DNA of 64,000 nt from Kitasatospora griseola. Lineage in GTDB: Bacteria > Actinomycetota > Actinomycetes > Streptomycetales > Streptomycetaceae. The DNA is taken from the NCBI RefSeq assembly GCF_014648555.1, contig NZ_BMRI01000010.1, positions 67,670 through 131,669 on the forward strand. Reading direction: 5' to 3'. The translations under genes were made by a program, and so were the position numbers. The notes beneath the pieces were generated by a model, which saw only the letters and a program-made list of their open reading frames with translations, was not told the origin of the DNA and made no database searches. Positions 49,760 to 56,940 of this stretch are shown here, piece by piece (position 1 is the stretch's first letter; each line of letters opens with the position of its first letter).

Positions 49760-50926
49760 TCAGCCCGCGATCGCCTTGGCCCAGTTCTCGGTCACGACCT
49801 TCTTGGCCGCGTCGATCTGCTCCGAGCTGGGGAAGGTGGTGAACGGCTTCTCGACGACCGGCAGCTTGGCCGCGGCGGCCGCGTCCAGGGAGCCGTCCTT
49901 CTTCATGGCGTCGAACATCGCCGGGGTGGCGTAGCCGCCCATGAAGCCGTTCTGGCCCTCGACCGAGTACAGGTACTCCATCCACAGGCGGGCGGCCGCC
50001 GGGTGCGGGGCGTCCTTGTTGATGGCCTGGTTGTAGAACTGGGCGTAGGAGCCGTCGGAGGGGATCGACACCTTCCAGTCGATGCCCTTGCCCTTGAACT
50101 CGTCGGTGTAGCCGGCGTTCAGGTACGACCAGTCGATCGAGATCGGGGTCTCGCCCTTCTCGACGGTCGCCGGGGTGGACTCCACCGGGTTGAAGTTGCC
50201 GGACTGCTTCAGCCTGGCGAAGAAGTCGATGCCGGGCTGGATGTTGTCCAGCGAACCGCCGTTGGCGAGCGCGGCCGCGTACACGCCGCCGAACGCCGAA
50301 CCGGACTTGGTCGGGTTGCCGTTCAGCGCGACCTGGCCCTTGTACTCGGGCTTGAGCAGGTCGGCGAAGGTCTTCGGGCAGTTGGCGACCTTCTTGGCGT
50401 CGCAGCCGATCGAGACGTAGCCGCCGTAGTCGTTGACCCGCAGACCGGCCGGGTCCTTCATGGTGTCCGGGATCTTGTCGAAGCCCGCGACCTTGTACGG
50501 GGCGAGGAGGCCCTCCTTGGCGGCGGACAGCGCGAACGCCGAGCCCAGGTCGAGGGTGTCGGGCGCACGGTCCTGGCCCTTGCGGGACTTGACCGCGTTG
50601 ATCTCGTCCTGGCTGGAGCCGTCCGGGTTCTCGTCCTCGATCTCGATGCCGTACTTCGCCTTGAAGTCGTCCATCAGCTTGCCGTAGTTGGCCCAGTCCC
50701 GGGGGAGGGTGATGACGTGCAGCTTGCCCTCCTTCTTCGCGGCGGCGACCAGGCCGTCCATGCCGCCGAAGTCGGCGAGCGAGGTGGCGGTCCTGGCGTT
50801 GCCCGAACCGCCCTTGGCGTCGCCGGACTTGGCGGTCGAGCCGGCGGAGCCGCAGGCGGAGAGGGAGAGCGCGGCAGCGGTCAGCACGGCCGCGAGGGCG
50901 GCGGCGCGGTGGCGGTGCACGGTCAC
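49760..50926 (-). CDS. Lipoprotein substrate-binding protein of phosphonate (AEP)-type ABC importer
   Basis: Exported lipoprotein of 388 residues. The signal ends in the lipobox LSLSACGS (Cys near 25), and a Gly/Ser/Lys spacer follows. The mature domain is a class F/Fe-type binding protein: DGLVAAAKKEGKLHVITLPR near 54, the Fe/AEP-type LNGNPTKSGSAFGGVYAAAL near 210, and WSYLNAGYTDEFKGKGIDWK near 282. The GTG at 50926 has AGGAG 8 nt upstream; a GTG two codons later is also possible. It is first in the importer operon and divergent from the GntR/UTRA regulator. The ligand is proposed from the neighbouring phosphonate enzymes. Confidence 0.88.
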   Translation of the reverse strand: MTVHRHRAAALAAVLTAAALSLSACGSAGSTAKSGDAKGGSGNARTATSLADFGGMDGLVAAAKKEGKLHVITLPRDWANYGKLMDDFKAKYGIEIEDENPDGSSQDEINAVKSRKGQDRAPDTLDLGSAFALSAAKEGLLAPYKVAGFDKIPDTMKDPAGLRVNDYGGYVSIGCDAKKVANCPKTFADLLKPEYKGQVALNGNPTKSGSAFGGVYAAALANGGSLDNIQPGIDFFARLKQSGNFNPVESTPATVEKGETPISIDWSYLNAGYTDEFKGKGIDWKVSIPSDGSYAQFYNQAINKDAPHPAAARLWMEYLYSVEGQNGFMGGYATPAMFDAMKKDGSLDAAAAAKLPVVEKPFTTFPSSEQIDAAKKVVTENWAKAIAG

Positions 50927-51003
50927 GGGGAGGTCTCCTGGAGGAAGGGGAGCTGCAGAGATCACGAGAGGGTGTTCGGTGCGAAGCGCGGCATGTCGCG
51001 GCC

Positions 51004-51021
51004 AAGTTGGCCAGCCAACTT
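51004..51021. promoter_or_regulatory. GTTG-N6-CAAC palindrome, phosphonate-cluster site 2
   Basis: A perfect 18-base palindrome (AAGTTGGCCAGCCAACTT) lies in the 289-bp region between the importer operon and the divergent GntR gene. Its core GTTG-N6-CAAC (51006-51019) is shared with 41170-41183 and 58533-58546. It is the most symmetrical of the three, as expected for the autoregulatory site of the regulator. Confidence 0.7.
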
Positions 51022-51047
51022 CCGTCGCCCGAGGTAAGTACGCCCGA

Positions 51048-51069
51048 GGCCGGTGACGGGAAAGTGAAC
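51048..51069 (-). promoter_or_regulatory. PHO-box-like direct repeat upstream of importer operon
   Basis: Read on the minus strand, two adjacent 11-base units, GTTCACTTTCC and CGTCACCGGCC, match the PhoP unit G(G/T)TCAYYYR(G/C)G at 9 and 8 of 11 positions, with the central TCA in register. They lie about 120 nt upstream of the binding-protein start. PhoP control of phosphonate uptake would make sense but is unproven. Confidence 0.45.
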
Positions 51070-51215
51070 GGACGGCCCAGTACAGGGGGCGGCTGTCGGA
51101 ACGGTCGCGCCCGACGCCGGACGGTGCGGCGGCAGCGGCTACAGTCAATGGTGTACGCGCGATCACGCCGCGGACACAGCCCAATCTCCTTACCAGCCAA
51201 GGGAACTCGACGCAC

Positions 51216-51983
51216 GTGGCACTCGAACAGGACAGCGGGGCCGGGTCGCTCTACCGCAAGGTGGCCGCCGACCTGCGCGAAGCGATCACCTCCGGCTCGT
51301 TCGGCGACGCCGGACGGCTGCCGGCGGAGGGCGCCCTCGCCGAGCAGTACGGCGTCTCCCGGGGCACCGTCCGTCAGGCCCTCGCCCTGCTGCGCGCCGA
51401 CGGACTGGTCACCTCCCGCCGCGGCACCCGCCGGGTCGTCCTCGGCAGCGCCCGCGTCCAGTCCTTCTCCGAGCTGCTCTCCTTCACCCACTGGGCCCGC
51501 TCCATGGGCGAGGAGCCCGGCGGCCGGCTGGAGTCCATCGTCCGCCGCCCCGCCGACGCCGCCGAACGCGAACAACTGCGCCTCGACCCCGGCGCCGAGG
51601 TGTACGCGATGCTCCGGCTGCGCACCCTGTCCGGCACCCCCGTCATGGTCGAACGCACCGTCTACCCGCCCCGGGTCGGCGAACTCGTCGCCCAACTGCC
51701 GCCCGACGCCGTCTCGCACACCGAACCGCTGCGCGAACACGGCATCCTGTTCAGCGACGCCGACCACACCATCGACGTGGTCGGCGCCAACGCCGACGAC
51801 GCCCGGCTGCTCGGCTGCCGCCGCGGCAGCCCGCTGCTGCGCGAGAAGCGCCGCACCACCGACCCCACCGGCACCCCCGTCGAGTGGTCCCAGGACCGCT
51901 ACCTGCCCGGGACGGTCGCCTTCTCGATCCACAACTCCCTTGCCTCGTCGGCACTTTCGCGGCACGCCCGGGAGAGCGACTGA
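51216..51983 (+). CDS. GntR/HutC-family regulator with UTRA domain, probable phosphonate regulator
   Basis: Regulator of 255 residues. The winged helix at about 12-78 contains LPAEGALAEQYGVSRGTVRQ and ALALLRADGLVTSRRGTRRV. The C-terminal UTRA ligand domain (about 95-245) contains LRLDPGAEVYAMLRLRTLSG and EWSQDRYLPGTVAF. The family binds small metabolites such as phosphonates, sugars or histidine derivatives. It is divergent from the importer operon, a layout used by phosphonate (PhnR-type) regulators. The GTG start follows CAAGGGAA. The shared palindromes at three promoters are its likely operators. Confidence 0.88.
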   Translation: MALEQDSGAGSLYRKVAADLREAITSGSFGDAGRLPAEGALAEQYGVSRGTVRQALALLRADGLVTSRRGTRRVVLGSARVQSFSELLSFTHWARSMGEEPGGRLESIVRRPADAAEREQLRLDPGAEVYAMLRLRTLSGTPVMVERTVYPPRVGELVAQLPPDAVSHTEPLREHGILFSDADHTIDVVGANADDARLLGCRRGSPLLREKRRTTDPTGTPVEWSQDRYLPGTVAFSIHNSLASSALSRHARESD

Positions 51984-52026
51984 TATTCGGATGCGGGCTG
52001 TCCGGCGCGCGGGCGACCATCGACGG

Positions 52027-52431
52027 ATGACCGACATCACTCGTATCAGCCCCGCCGAACTCCACCCCACCGCCGGCTACGCCCATATCACCGTCGTCGA
52101 GTCCGGCCGCACGGCGCAGCTGGCCGGCCAGTGCCCGCTGGACCGCGACGAGGCCCTGGTCGGCGAGGGCGACCTGTTCGCCCAGATCGACCAGGTGGTG
52201 GCCAACTCGCTCGTCGCCCTGGCCGCCGCCGGGGTCGGCCCGGAGCGGGTGGTCCGCTCCGTGATCTACGTCGTCAGTGACCGGAGCGAGGTGCTGGGGG
52301 CCGCCTGGGCCCACCTCCAGGCCGGCCCGCTCGCCCCGGCGTTCGCCACCGCCAGCACACTGCTCGGCGTCGCCGCGCTCGGCTACCGCGGCCAGTTGGT
52401 GGAGATCGACCTGACGGCGGCGCTGTCCTAG
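52027..52431 (+). CDS. RidA-family protein
   Basis: Protein of 134 residues in the YjgF/YER057c/UK114 family, trimeric enamine/imine deaminases. GYAHITVVESGRTAQLAGQC (18-37), a middle helix QIDQVVANSLVALAAAGVGP (58-77), VVRSVIYVVSD near 82, and the C-terminal LLGVAALGYRGQLVEIDLTA. The catalytic Arg of RidA (in R-x-C/T-V near the end) is not evident, so it may be a divergent RidA subgroup. It follows the GntR gene by 43 nt and may be in the same transcript, where it could deal with reactive imines from amine oxidation. Confidence 0.85.
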   Translation: MTDITRISPAELHPTAGYAHITVVESGRTAQLAGQCPLDRDEALVGEGDLFAQIDQVVANSLVALAAAGVGPERVVRSVIYVVSDRSEVLGAAWAHLQAGPLAPAFATASTLLGVAALGYRGQLVEIDLTAALS

Positions 52432-52631
52432 CTCCGGGACAGGACGGTGTCCGTCCAGCGGCGCAATGAGGCGAGCAGTGCGCCCAGGCGCTGCATCCCG
52501 CCGGGGAACGCGGGCAGCACCAGGACGGCGGGCAGGCACGCCACGGTCACCAGGACCACGGGCACCAGGGCCAGGGACACGACCACGGCGCGCTGGCAGG
52601 CGGCCAGCTGTCGGACGACTCCGGTGAACAT
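52428..52631 (-). CDS. Small single-helix membrane protein
   Basis: Product of 67 residues with one strong helix (AVVVSLALVPVVLVTVACLP, 15-34) and a basic amphipathic C-terminus (LGALLASLRRWTDTVLSRS). The ATG at 52631 has only a weak AAAGG site. It overlaps the RidA stop by 4 nt in convergent orientation. No family recognised. It could be a true small membrane protein of streptomycetes; codon bias is acceptable but the short length keeps confidence moderate. Confidence 0.45.
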   Translation of the reverse strand: MFTGVVRQLAACQRAVVVSLALVPVVLVTVACLPAVLVLPAFPGGMQRLGALLASLRRWTDTVLSRS

Positions 52632-52746
52632 CAATATGCCTTTCGCTGCGGACCGTTGAGGTTTTCTCCTACTGTTCGGTGCAGGCCGGGGTTGCGCCAG
52701 GTGCAACGGATTGCCACTTCCCGGCAACGGTCGGGGAGAGGACTCC

Positions 52747-55065
52747 ATGACGCTCGAACCGCAGGGCGGCGAGCCGGAGGTGGCGGCGTTCACCGCCTTC
52801 CTGGGGCAGTTGTTCCAGGGGCTGTGCATCTCGCTCACCCGCTACGCGGCTCGCTGCAACCGCGACAAGGGCAGCGTCTCGCGCTACTTCAGCGGGGCGC
52901 GGATCGCCCCGAAGGACTTCGTCGACGAGCTGCTGCGTCAGGTCGCCGAGACCACCGGGGAGTCCGTCACCTCCGAGGTCCAGGAACACGTCCACCGGCT
53001 GCGGATGGAGGCGTTGCGGGTTCGCAACGCCTCCCGGCACGAGGTCGAGCAGCTGCGGGACCGGCTGGGTGCGGCGGAGCGCGAACTCCAGTTGGCGGGC
53101 GTGCGGGAACGGCACCTGCTGCGCTCCCTGGAGGCGACGGAGGCGCAGGCGCAGCAGGCCGAGCAGCGCTATCGCCGGCTGGAAGCGGACCGGGCCGCCG
53201 CCCGCTACGGGGCCGGCGAGCTGGAACGCTGGGCGGACGGACCCGAGACCGAGCAGGTGCGGGAAGAACTGCGCTTCCTGAAGCGGGAGTTGGACCTGCT
53301 TCGGGCCGAGCTGGCGCGGGCCCAGACCCTTCGCCACGACGCGGAGGAGCAGTGCGTCCGCCTGGAGGCCCGGCTGTTGGCCGCCGAGGCCGCGTTGGCC
53401 ACGCAACGGGCCCGCCATGAAAGGGAGTTCAGATACCGGGCGGAGCTGGAGTCGCCGGGCGCGGTGCTGACGCGGGAGTTCGCCCGCCGGGTCGGCACCA
53501 CCGTGGACCTGGACACCACGGCCGCCGAGCTGTGCGAGGTGTTCGTGCCGGCCTGGGCCGACCTGGCCACGGTCTACCTGCGGACCTCCTTCGTCTTCGG
53601 CTCCCACCCGGAGGGCGAGCCGTCGGTGTGGACCTCCACGTTCCAGGTGGTCGGCCACGGCGGGGACAGCGTTCGCCTGCTCGGGCGGTCCCCGCGGATG
53701 GGCGCGCTGCTGCGGATCGAGCCCGGCACTCCGGCCGGACGCGCCCTGAAGGACGGTGAACCCGTTCTCGCCCCGGTGGAGGAACGGTTGTCCGGGGCCG
53801 GCCCGGAGTCGTCGGTGCTGGCGCTCCCGCTGATGGTCCGGGGGCGGGTGTTCGGGGTGCTGCAACTGGTACGGCTGTCGGGCCGAGCGCCGTTCGAGTC
53901 CGCCGACGTCCTCCCGCTGCACGGACTCGCCGAGCGCGGGGCGCTGCTGCTGGACAGCGCGCGGCTGCACCAGGCGGAAGCGCGGCTGGCCGAGGCCCTG
54001 CAGCGTTCGATGATCCCGCTCGACCCGCCCAGGATCGCCGGAGTACGGACTGCCCACCAGTACCTGCCCGGCGATCGCCGGGCCGGGGTGGGCGGCGACT
54101 GGTTCGACGTCATCCAACTGGCCGGCAACCGGGTCGCCCTGGTGGTCGGCGACGTGATGGGCCACGGCCTGGAGGCCGCCCAGACGATGAGCCGGCTCCG
54201 CGCGGGGGTGCAGGCCTTCGCCCTGCTCGACGTACCGCCCGCACAGCTGCTGCGCCATCTCGACGACCTGGTCCTGCGCCTCGGCGTCGCCCAGCCCGCC
54301 ACCTGTCTCTACCTGGTGTACGACCCGATCGCCCGGCGGTGCGAGCTGGCCTCGGCCGGACATCTGCCCCCACTGCTGCGGCACCCGGACGGCAGCGTCG
54401 ACTGGCTCGACCTGCCCTCCAACCTTCCGGTCGGGATCGGGGGGCTGCCGTTCGGCGCCGTCACGGTGGACGTCCCGGACGGATCCATGCTGGTGCTCGG
54501 CTCCGACAGCCTGCTCCCGCTGCACGACTACGACGGGTTCGGGGAGTTCGCCGACCGCTGCGCCGACCTGATCGGGCCGGATTCCACCCCCGACCAGGTG
54601 TGCGAGGACCTGCTGAACGACCTGTCCGCGACGGCGCGCAGGGACGACCTCGCCCTCCTGGTGGTGGGGCTCGACGGCATCCCCGCGGACCGAGTGGCGC
54701 ACTACGAACTGCCGGCCCAGGCCCGGGAGGTGCGGGCCGCCCGGCAGTTCGTCCGGGACCGGATCACCGACTGGGGCCTGGAGGTCGACGTCGACACCGC
54801 CGAACTGCTGGCCGGCGAACTGATCGCCGACGCCGTACTGGTGGCCGGAGGACCGGTCGGGGTGCGCCTGGTGCACACCGACCGCCTGCTGGTCGAGGTC
54901 ACCGACGACCACCACCGGCTCCCCGTCCTGGCGGTGGTCGACCCGCTCGACGAGGAGGCCGATCGCGGCCTGCTGATGGTGGCCTGGCGCGCCGACCGCT
55001 GGGGGGCCGAGCCCCGGGCCGGTGGGCGGACGGTGTGGTTCGAACTGTGGCCCCGGGGGCGCTAG
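52747..55065 (+). CDS. Multidomain SpoIIE-type PP2C phosphatase with HTH-like, coiled-coil, GAF and degenerate ATPase domains
   Basis: Signalling protein of 772 residues. Residues 10-60 look like a phage-repressor-type helix-turn-helix (RYAARCNRDKGSVSRYFSGA). About 90-235 is a long coiled coil. A GAF domain (about 245-410) follows, then a SpoIIE/PP2C phosphatase (about 420-640: GVGGDWFDVIQLAG, VVGDVMGHGLEAAQTM, LASAGHLPPLL, RRDDLALLVV). About 650-772 is an HATPase-like tail lacking the N-box Asn and the DxGxG motif. Such proteins dephosphorylate anti-anti-sigma factors. The ATG follows GGGGAGAGG. The tail without ATP motifs suggests it is structural rather than a kinase. Confidence 0.88.
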   Translation: MTLEPQGGEPEVAAFTAFLGQLFQGLCISLTRYAARCNRDKGSVSRYFSGARIAPKDFVDELLRQVAETTGESVTSEVQEHVHRLRMEALRVRNASRHEVEQLRDRLGAAERELQLAGVRERHLLRSLEATEAQAQQAEQRYRRLEADRAAARYGAGELERWADGPETEQVREELRFLKRELDLLRAELARAQTLRHDAEEQCVRLEARLLAAEAALATQRARHEREFRYRAELESPGAVLTREFARRVGTTVDLDTTAAELCEVFVPAWADLATVYLRTSFVFGSHPEGEPSVWTSTFQVVGHGGDSVRLLGRSPRMGALLRIEPGTPAGRALKDGEPVLAPVEERLSGAGPESSVLALPLMVRGRVFGVLQLVRLSGRAPFESADVLPLHGLAERGALLLDSARLHQAEARLAEALQRSMIPLDPPRIAGVRTAHQYLPGDRRAGVGGDWFDVIQLAGNRVALVVGDVMGHGLEAAQTMSRLRAGVQAFALLDVPPAQLLRHLDDLVLRLGVAQPATCLYLVYDPIARRCELASAGHLPPLLRHPDGSVDWLDLPSNLPVGIGGLPFGAVTVDVPDGSMLVLGSDSLLPLHDYDGFGEFADRCADLIGPDSTPDQVCEDLLNDLSATARRDDLALLVVGLDGIPADRVAHYELPAQAREVRAARQFVRDRITDWGLEVDVDTAELLAGELIADAVLVAGGPVGVRLVHTDRLLVEVTDDHHRLPVLAVVDPLDEEADRGLLMVAWRADRWGAEPRAGGRTVWFELWPRGR

Positions 55066-55259
55066 GGCCTGTCCGCCCGACAAGATCGGCCGGACCGGCT
55101 CCGGCTCATCGACTCCAGCAGCAGCTTCCAGTGCTTCTCCACCTCGCTTCCGGCGTCCGGTGCCACGGTGACCGGGGCCCGTCCGGCGGGACGCTCCGGC
55201 CTCCCCGCGCGGAACGGGCCGGCCGAATTCGTGTTTCCGACAATCGGGGAAGATCACTG

Positions 55260-56843
55260 ATGGAAGAACAGCTGAAATATCTGCGGTCCCGGACCATCGT
55301 CGAGCCGCTGGTGGACCGGTTCTACGCCTGGCTCTACACCGTCGCGCCCGTGCAGGCGGCGATGAACCTGGCATTCCGGCAGGTTCCGCTGCTGGAGTCG
55401 TACCTGCAGTCCCCGCAGGTCCACATCGCGGCGAGCAGCAACCCCGAGCTGCGCGGCGGCTACTACGTCAACATCCCGGAGGAGCGCGTCGAGGAGGTGC
55501 GCGAGCTGCTCGCCACCATCAAGCGCGACCGCGCCGACATGCTCCGCTTCGCCGAGGCGATCGCCGAGGGCCAGGAACTGCTGCGCGCCAACGCCACCGG
55601 CTTCGACCTGACCCCGCTCTACCCGCAGCTGCCCGCGGAGCTCGGCGGCATCGTCGAACTCGCCTACGACACCGACAACCAGGCCGCGATCCGGTTCATG
55701 GAGCCGCTCGCCTACCTGAGCCCGGCCTACACCGAGGCACGGCAGTCCGTGCAGCTCTCCCTGGAGCCGGACACCGAGCGTCCGTTCATCCTCAGCACCC
55801 CGCGCCTCGCCGACCCGAACGTGCTCGATCTCCGGATCCCGTTCAACCACCCGGGCCTGACCGAGCTGTTCAAGTCCCGCGTGCACGGCGCCACCCTCGG
55901 CCACCTGCGCGCCGCCCTCGGCCTCGACGACGCCCAGACCGAGCAGTTGCTCGGCCTGCTGGCCGACGAACCGAGCCTGTCGACGGACCGTCACATCGGC
56001 GAGGGCGGCCGGATCCGCTACTTCGGCCACGCCTGCCTGGTGCTGCAGACCCCCGAGGGCGCCGTCGTCACCGACCCCTTCATCTCCGCGGACAGCTCGC
56101 AGGGCGACCGCTACACCCTCGACGACCTCCCGGACTTCATCGACCTGGTGCTGATCACCCACGGCCACCAGGACCACATCGTGCTGGAGACACTGCTCCA
56201 GCTGCGCGGCCGGGTCGGCGCCGTCGTCGTTCCGCGCCCCTCCCGCGGCAACCTGGCCGACCCGTCGATGGCCCTGGTCCTGCGCCACCTCGGCTTCGAG
56301 GTCATCGAGGTCGACGACTTCGACGAGGTGCCGTTCCCCGGCGGCAAGGTCACCGCGACCCCGTTCCTCGGCGAACACTGCGACCTGGACATCCGCAGCA
56401 AGTCGACCTACTGGGTGGAACTGGCGGGCCGCAAGATCTTCGTCGGCGCCGACTCCTCCGGCATCGAGCCGAAGCTCTACCGCTACGTTCGCAACCACCT
56501 GGGCAGGGCCGACATCGCCTTCGTCGGCATGGAGTGCGACGGCGCGCCGCTGACCTGGCTGTACCAGGCGCTGCTGACCAAGCCGGTCACCAAGAAGATG
56601 AGCAACTCCCGCAAGCTGTCCGGCTCCGACGCCAAGCAGGCCGGCGACATCCTCACCGAGCTCGGCGTCGAGGAGGCCTACGTCTACGCGATGGGCGAGG
56701 AGCCGTGGCTGGGCCACGTCATGGCCACCACGTACAACGAGGACACCTACCAGATCAAGCAGATCGAGGAGTTCCTGGAGTGGTGCCGCGGCCGCGGCAT
56801 CAAGGCCGGCCACCTGTACGGTCAGCAGGAGTGGCGCTGGTAG
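55260..56843 (+). CDS. CmlA-like metallo-beta-lactamase-fold diiron hydroxylase
   Basis: Protein of 527 residues. The N-terminal ~250 residues form an arm-like domain (VDRFYAWLYTVAPVQAAMNL, YYVNIPEERVEEVRELLATI). The C-terminal MBL domain has ITHGHQDHIVLETLLQLRG near 300, FLGEHCDLDIRSKSTYWVE near 370, and FVGADSSGIEPK near 396. Length, the arm domain and AFVGMECDGAPLTWLYQALL near 420 agree with CmlA, the diiron beta-hydroxylase that acts on aminoacyl-NRPS intermediates, not with plain MBL hydrolases. No NRPS or carrier protein gene is visible nearby, so the substrate is unknown. The ATG has GGGGAAG upstream. Convergent with the oxygenase fusion gene. Confidence 0.8.
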   Translation: MEEQLKYLRSRTIVEPLVDRFYAWLYTVAPVQAAMNLAFRQVPLLESYLQSPQVHIAASSNPELRGGYYVNIPEERVEEVRELLATIKRDRADMLRFAEAIAEGQELLRANATGFDLTPLYPQLPAELGGIVELAYDTDNQAAIRFMEPLAYLSPAYTEARQSVQLSLEPDTERPFILSTPRLADPNVLDLRIPFNHPGLTELFKSRVHGATLGHLRAALGLDDAQTEQLLGLLADEPSLSTDRHIGEGGRIRYFGHACLVLQTPEGAVVTDPFISADSSQGDRYTLDDLPDFIDLVLITHGHQDHIVLETLLQLRGRVGAVVVPRPSRGNLADPSMALVLRHLGFEVIEVDDFDEVPFPGGKVTATPFLGEHCDLDIRSKSTYWVELAGRKIFVGADSSGIEPKLYRYVRNHLGRADIAFVGMECDGAPLTWLYQALLTKPVTKKMSNSRKLSGSDAKQAGDILTELGVEEAYVYAMGEEPWLGHVMATTYNEDTYQIKQIEEFLEWCRGRGIKAGHLYGQQEWRW

Positions 56844-56851
56844 CAGCGACG

Positions 56852-56913
56852 GGGCGGTGTCCGTCCGGCGGCGCGGCGGGGTGCGCGGCGCCGGGACGCG
56901 GTGGACACCGCCC
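56852..56913. terminator. Inverted repeat between convergent genes
   Basis: A perfect 11-bp stem (56852-56862 with 56903-56913) encloses about 40 GC-rich bases that can fold further. It lies wholly in the 97-nt space between the convergent stops and is a likely shared terminator. Confidence 0.6.
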
Positions 56914-56940
56914 GGGGAAAGCGGGCGGCAGCGAGTCGGC

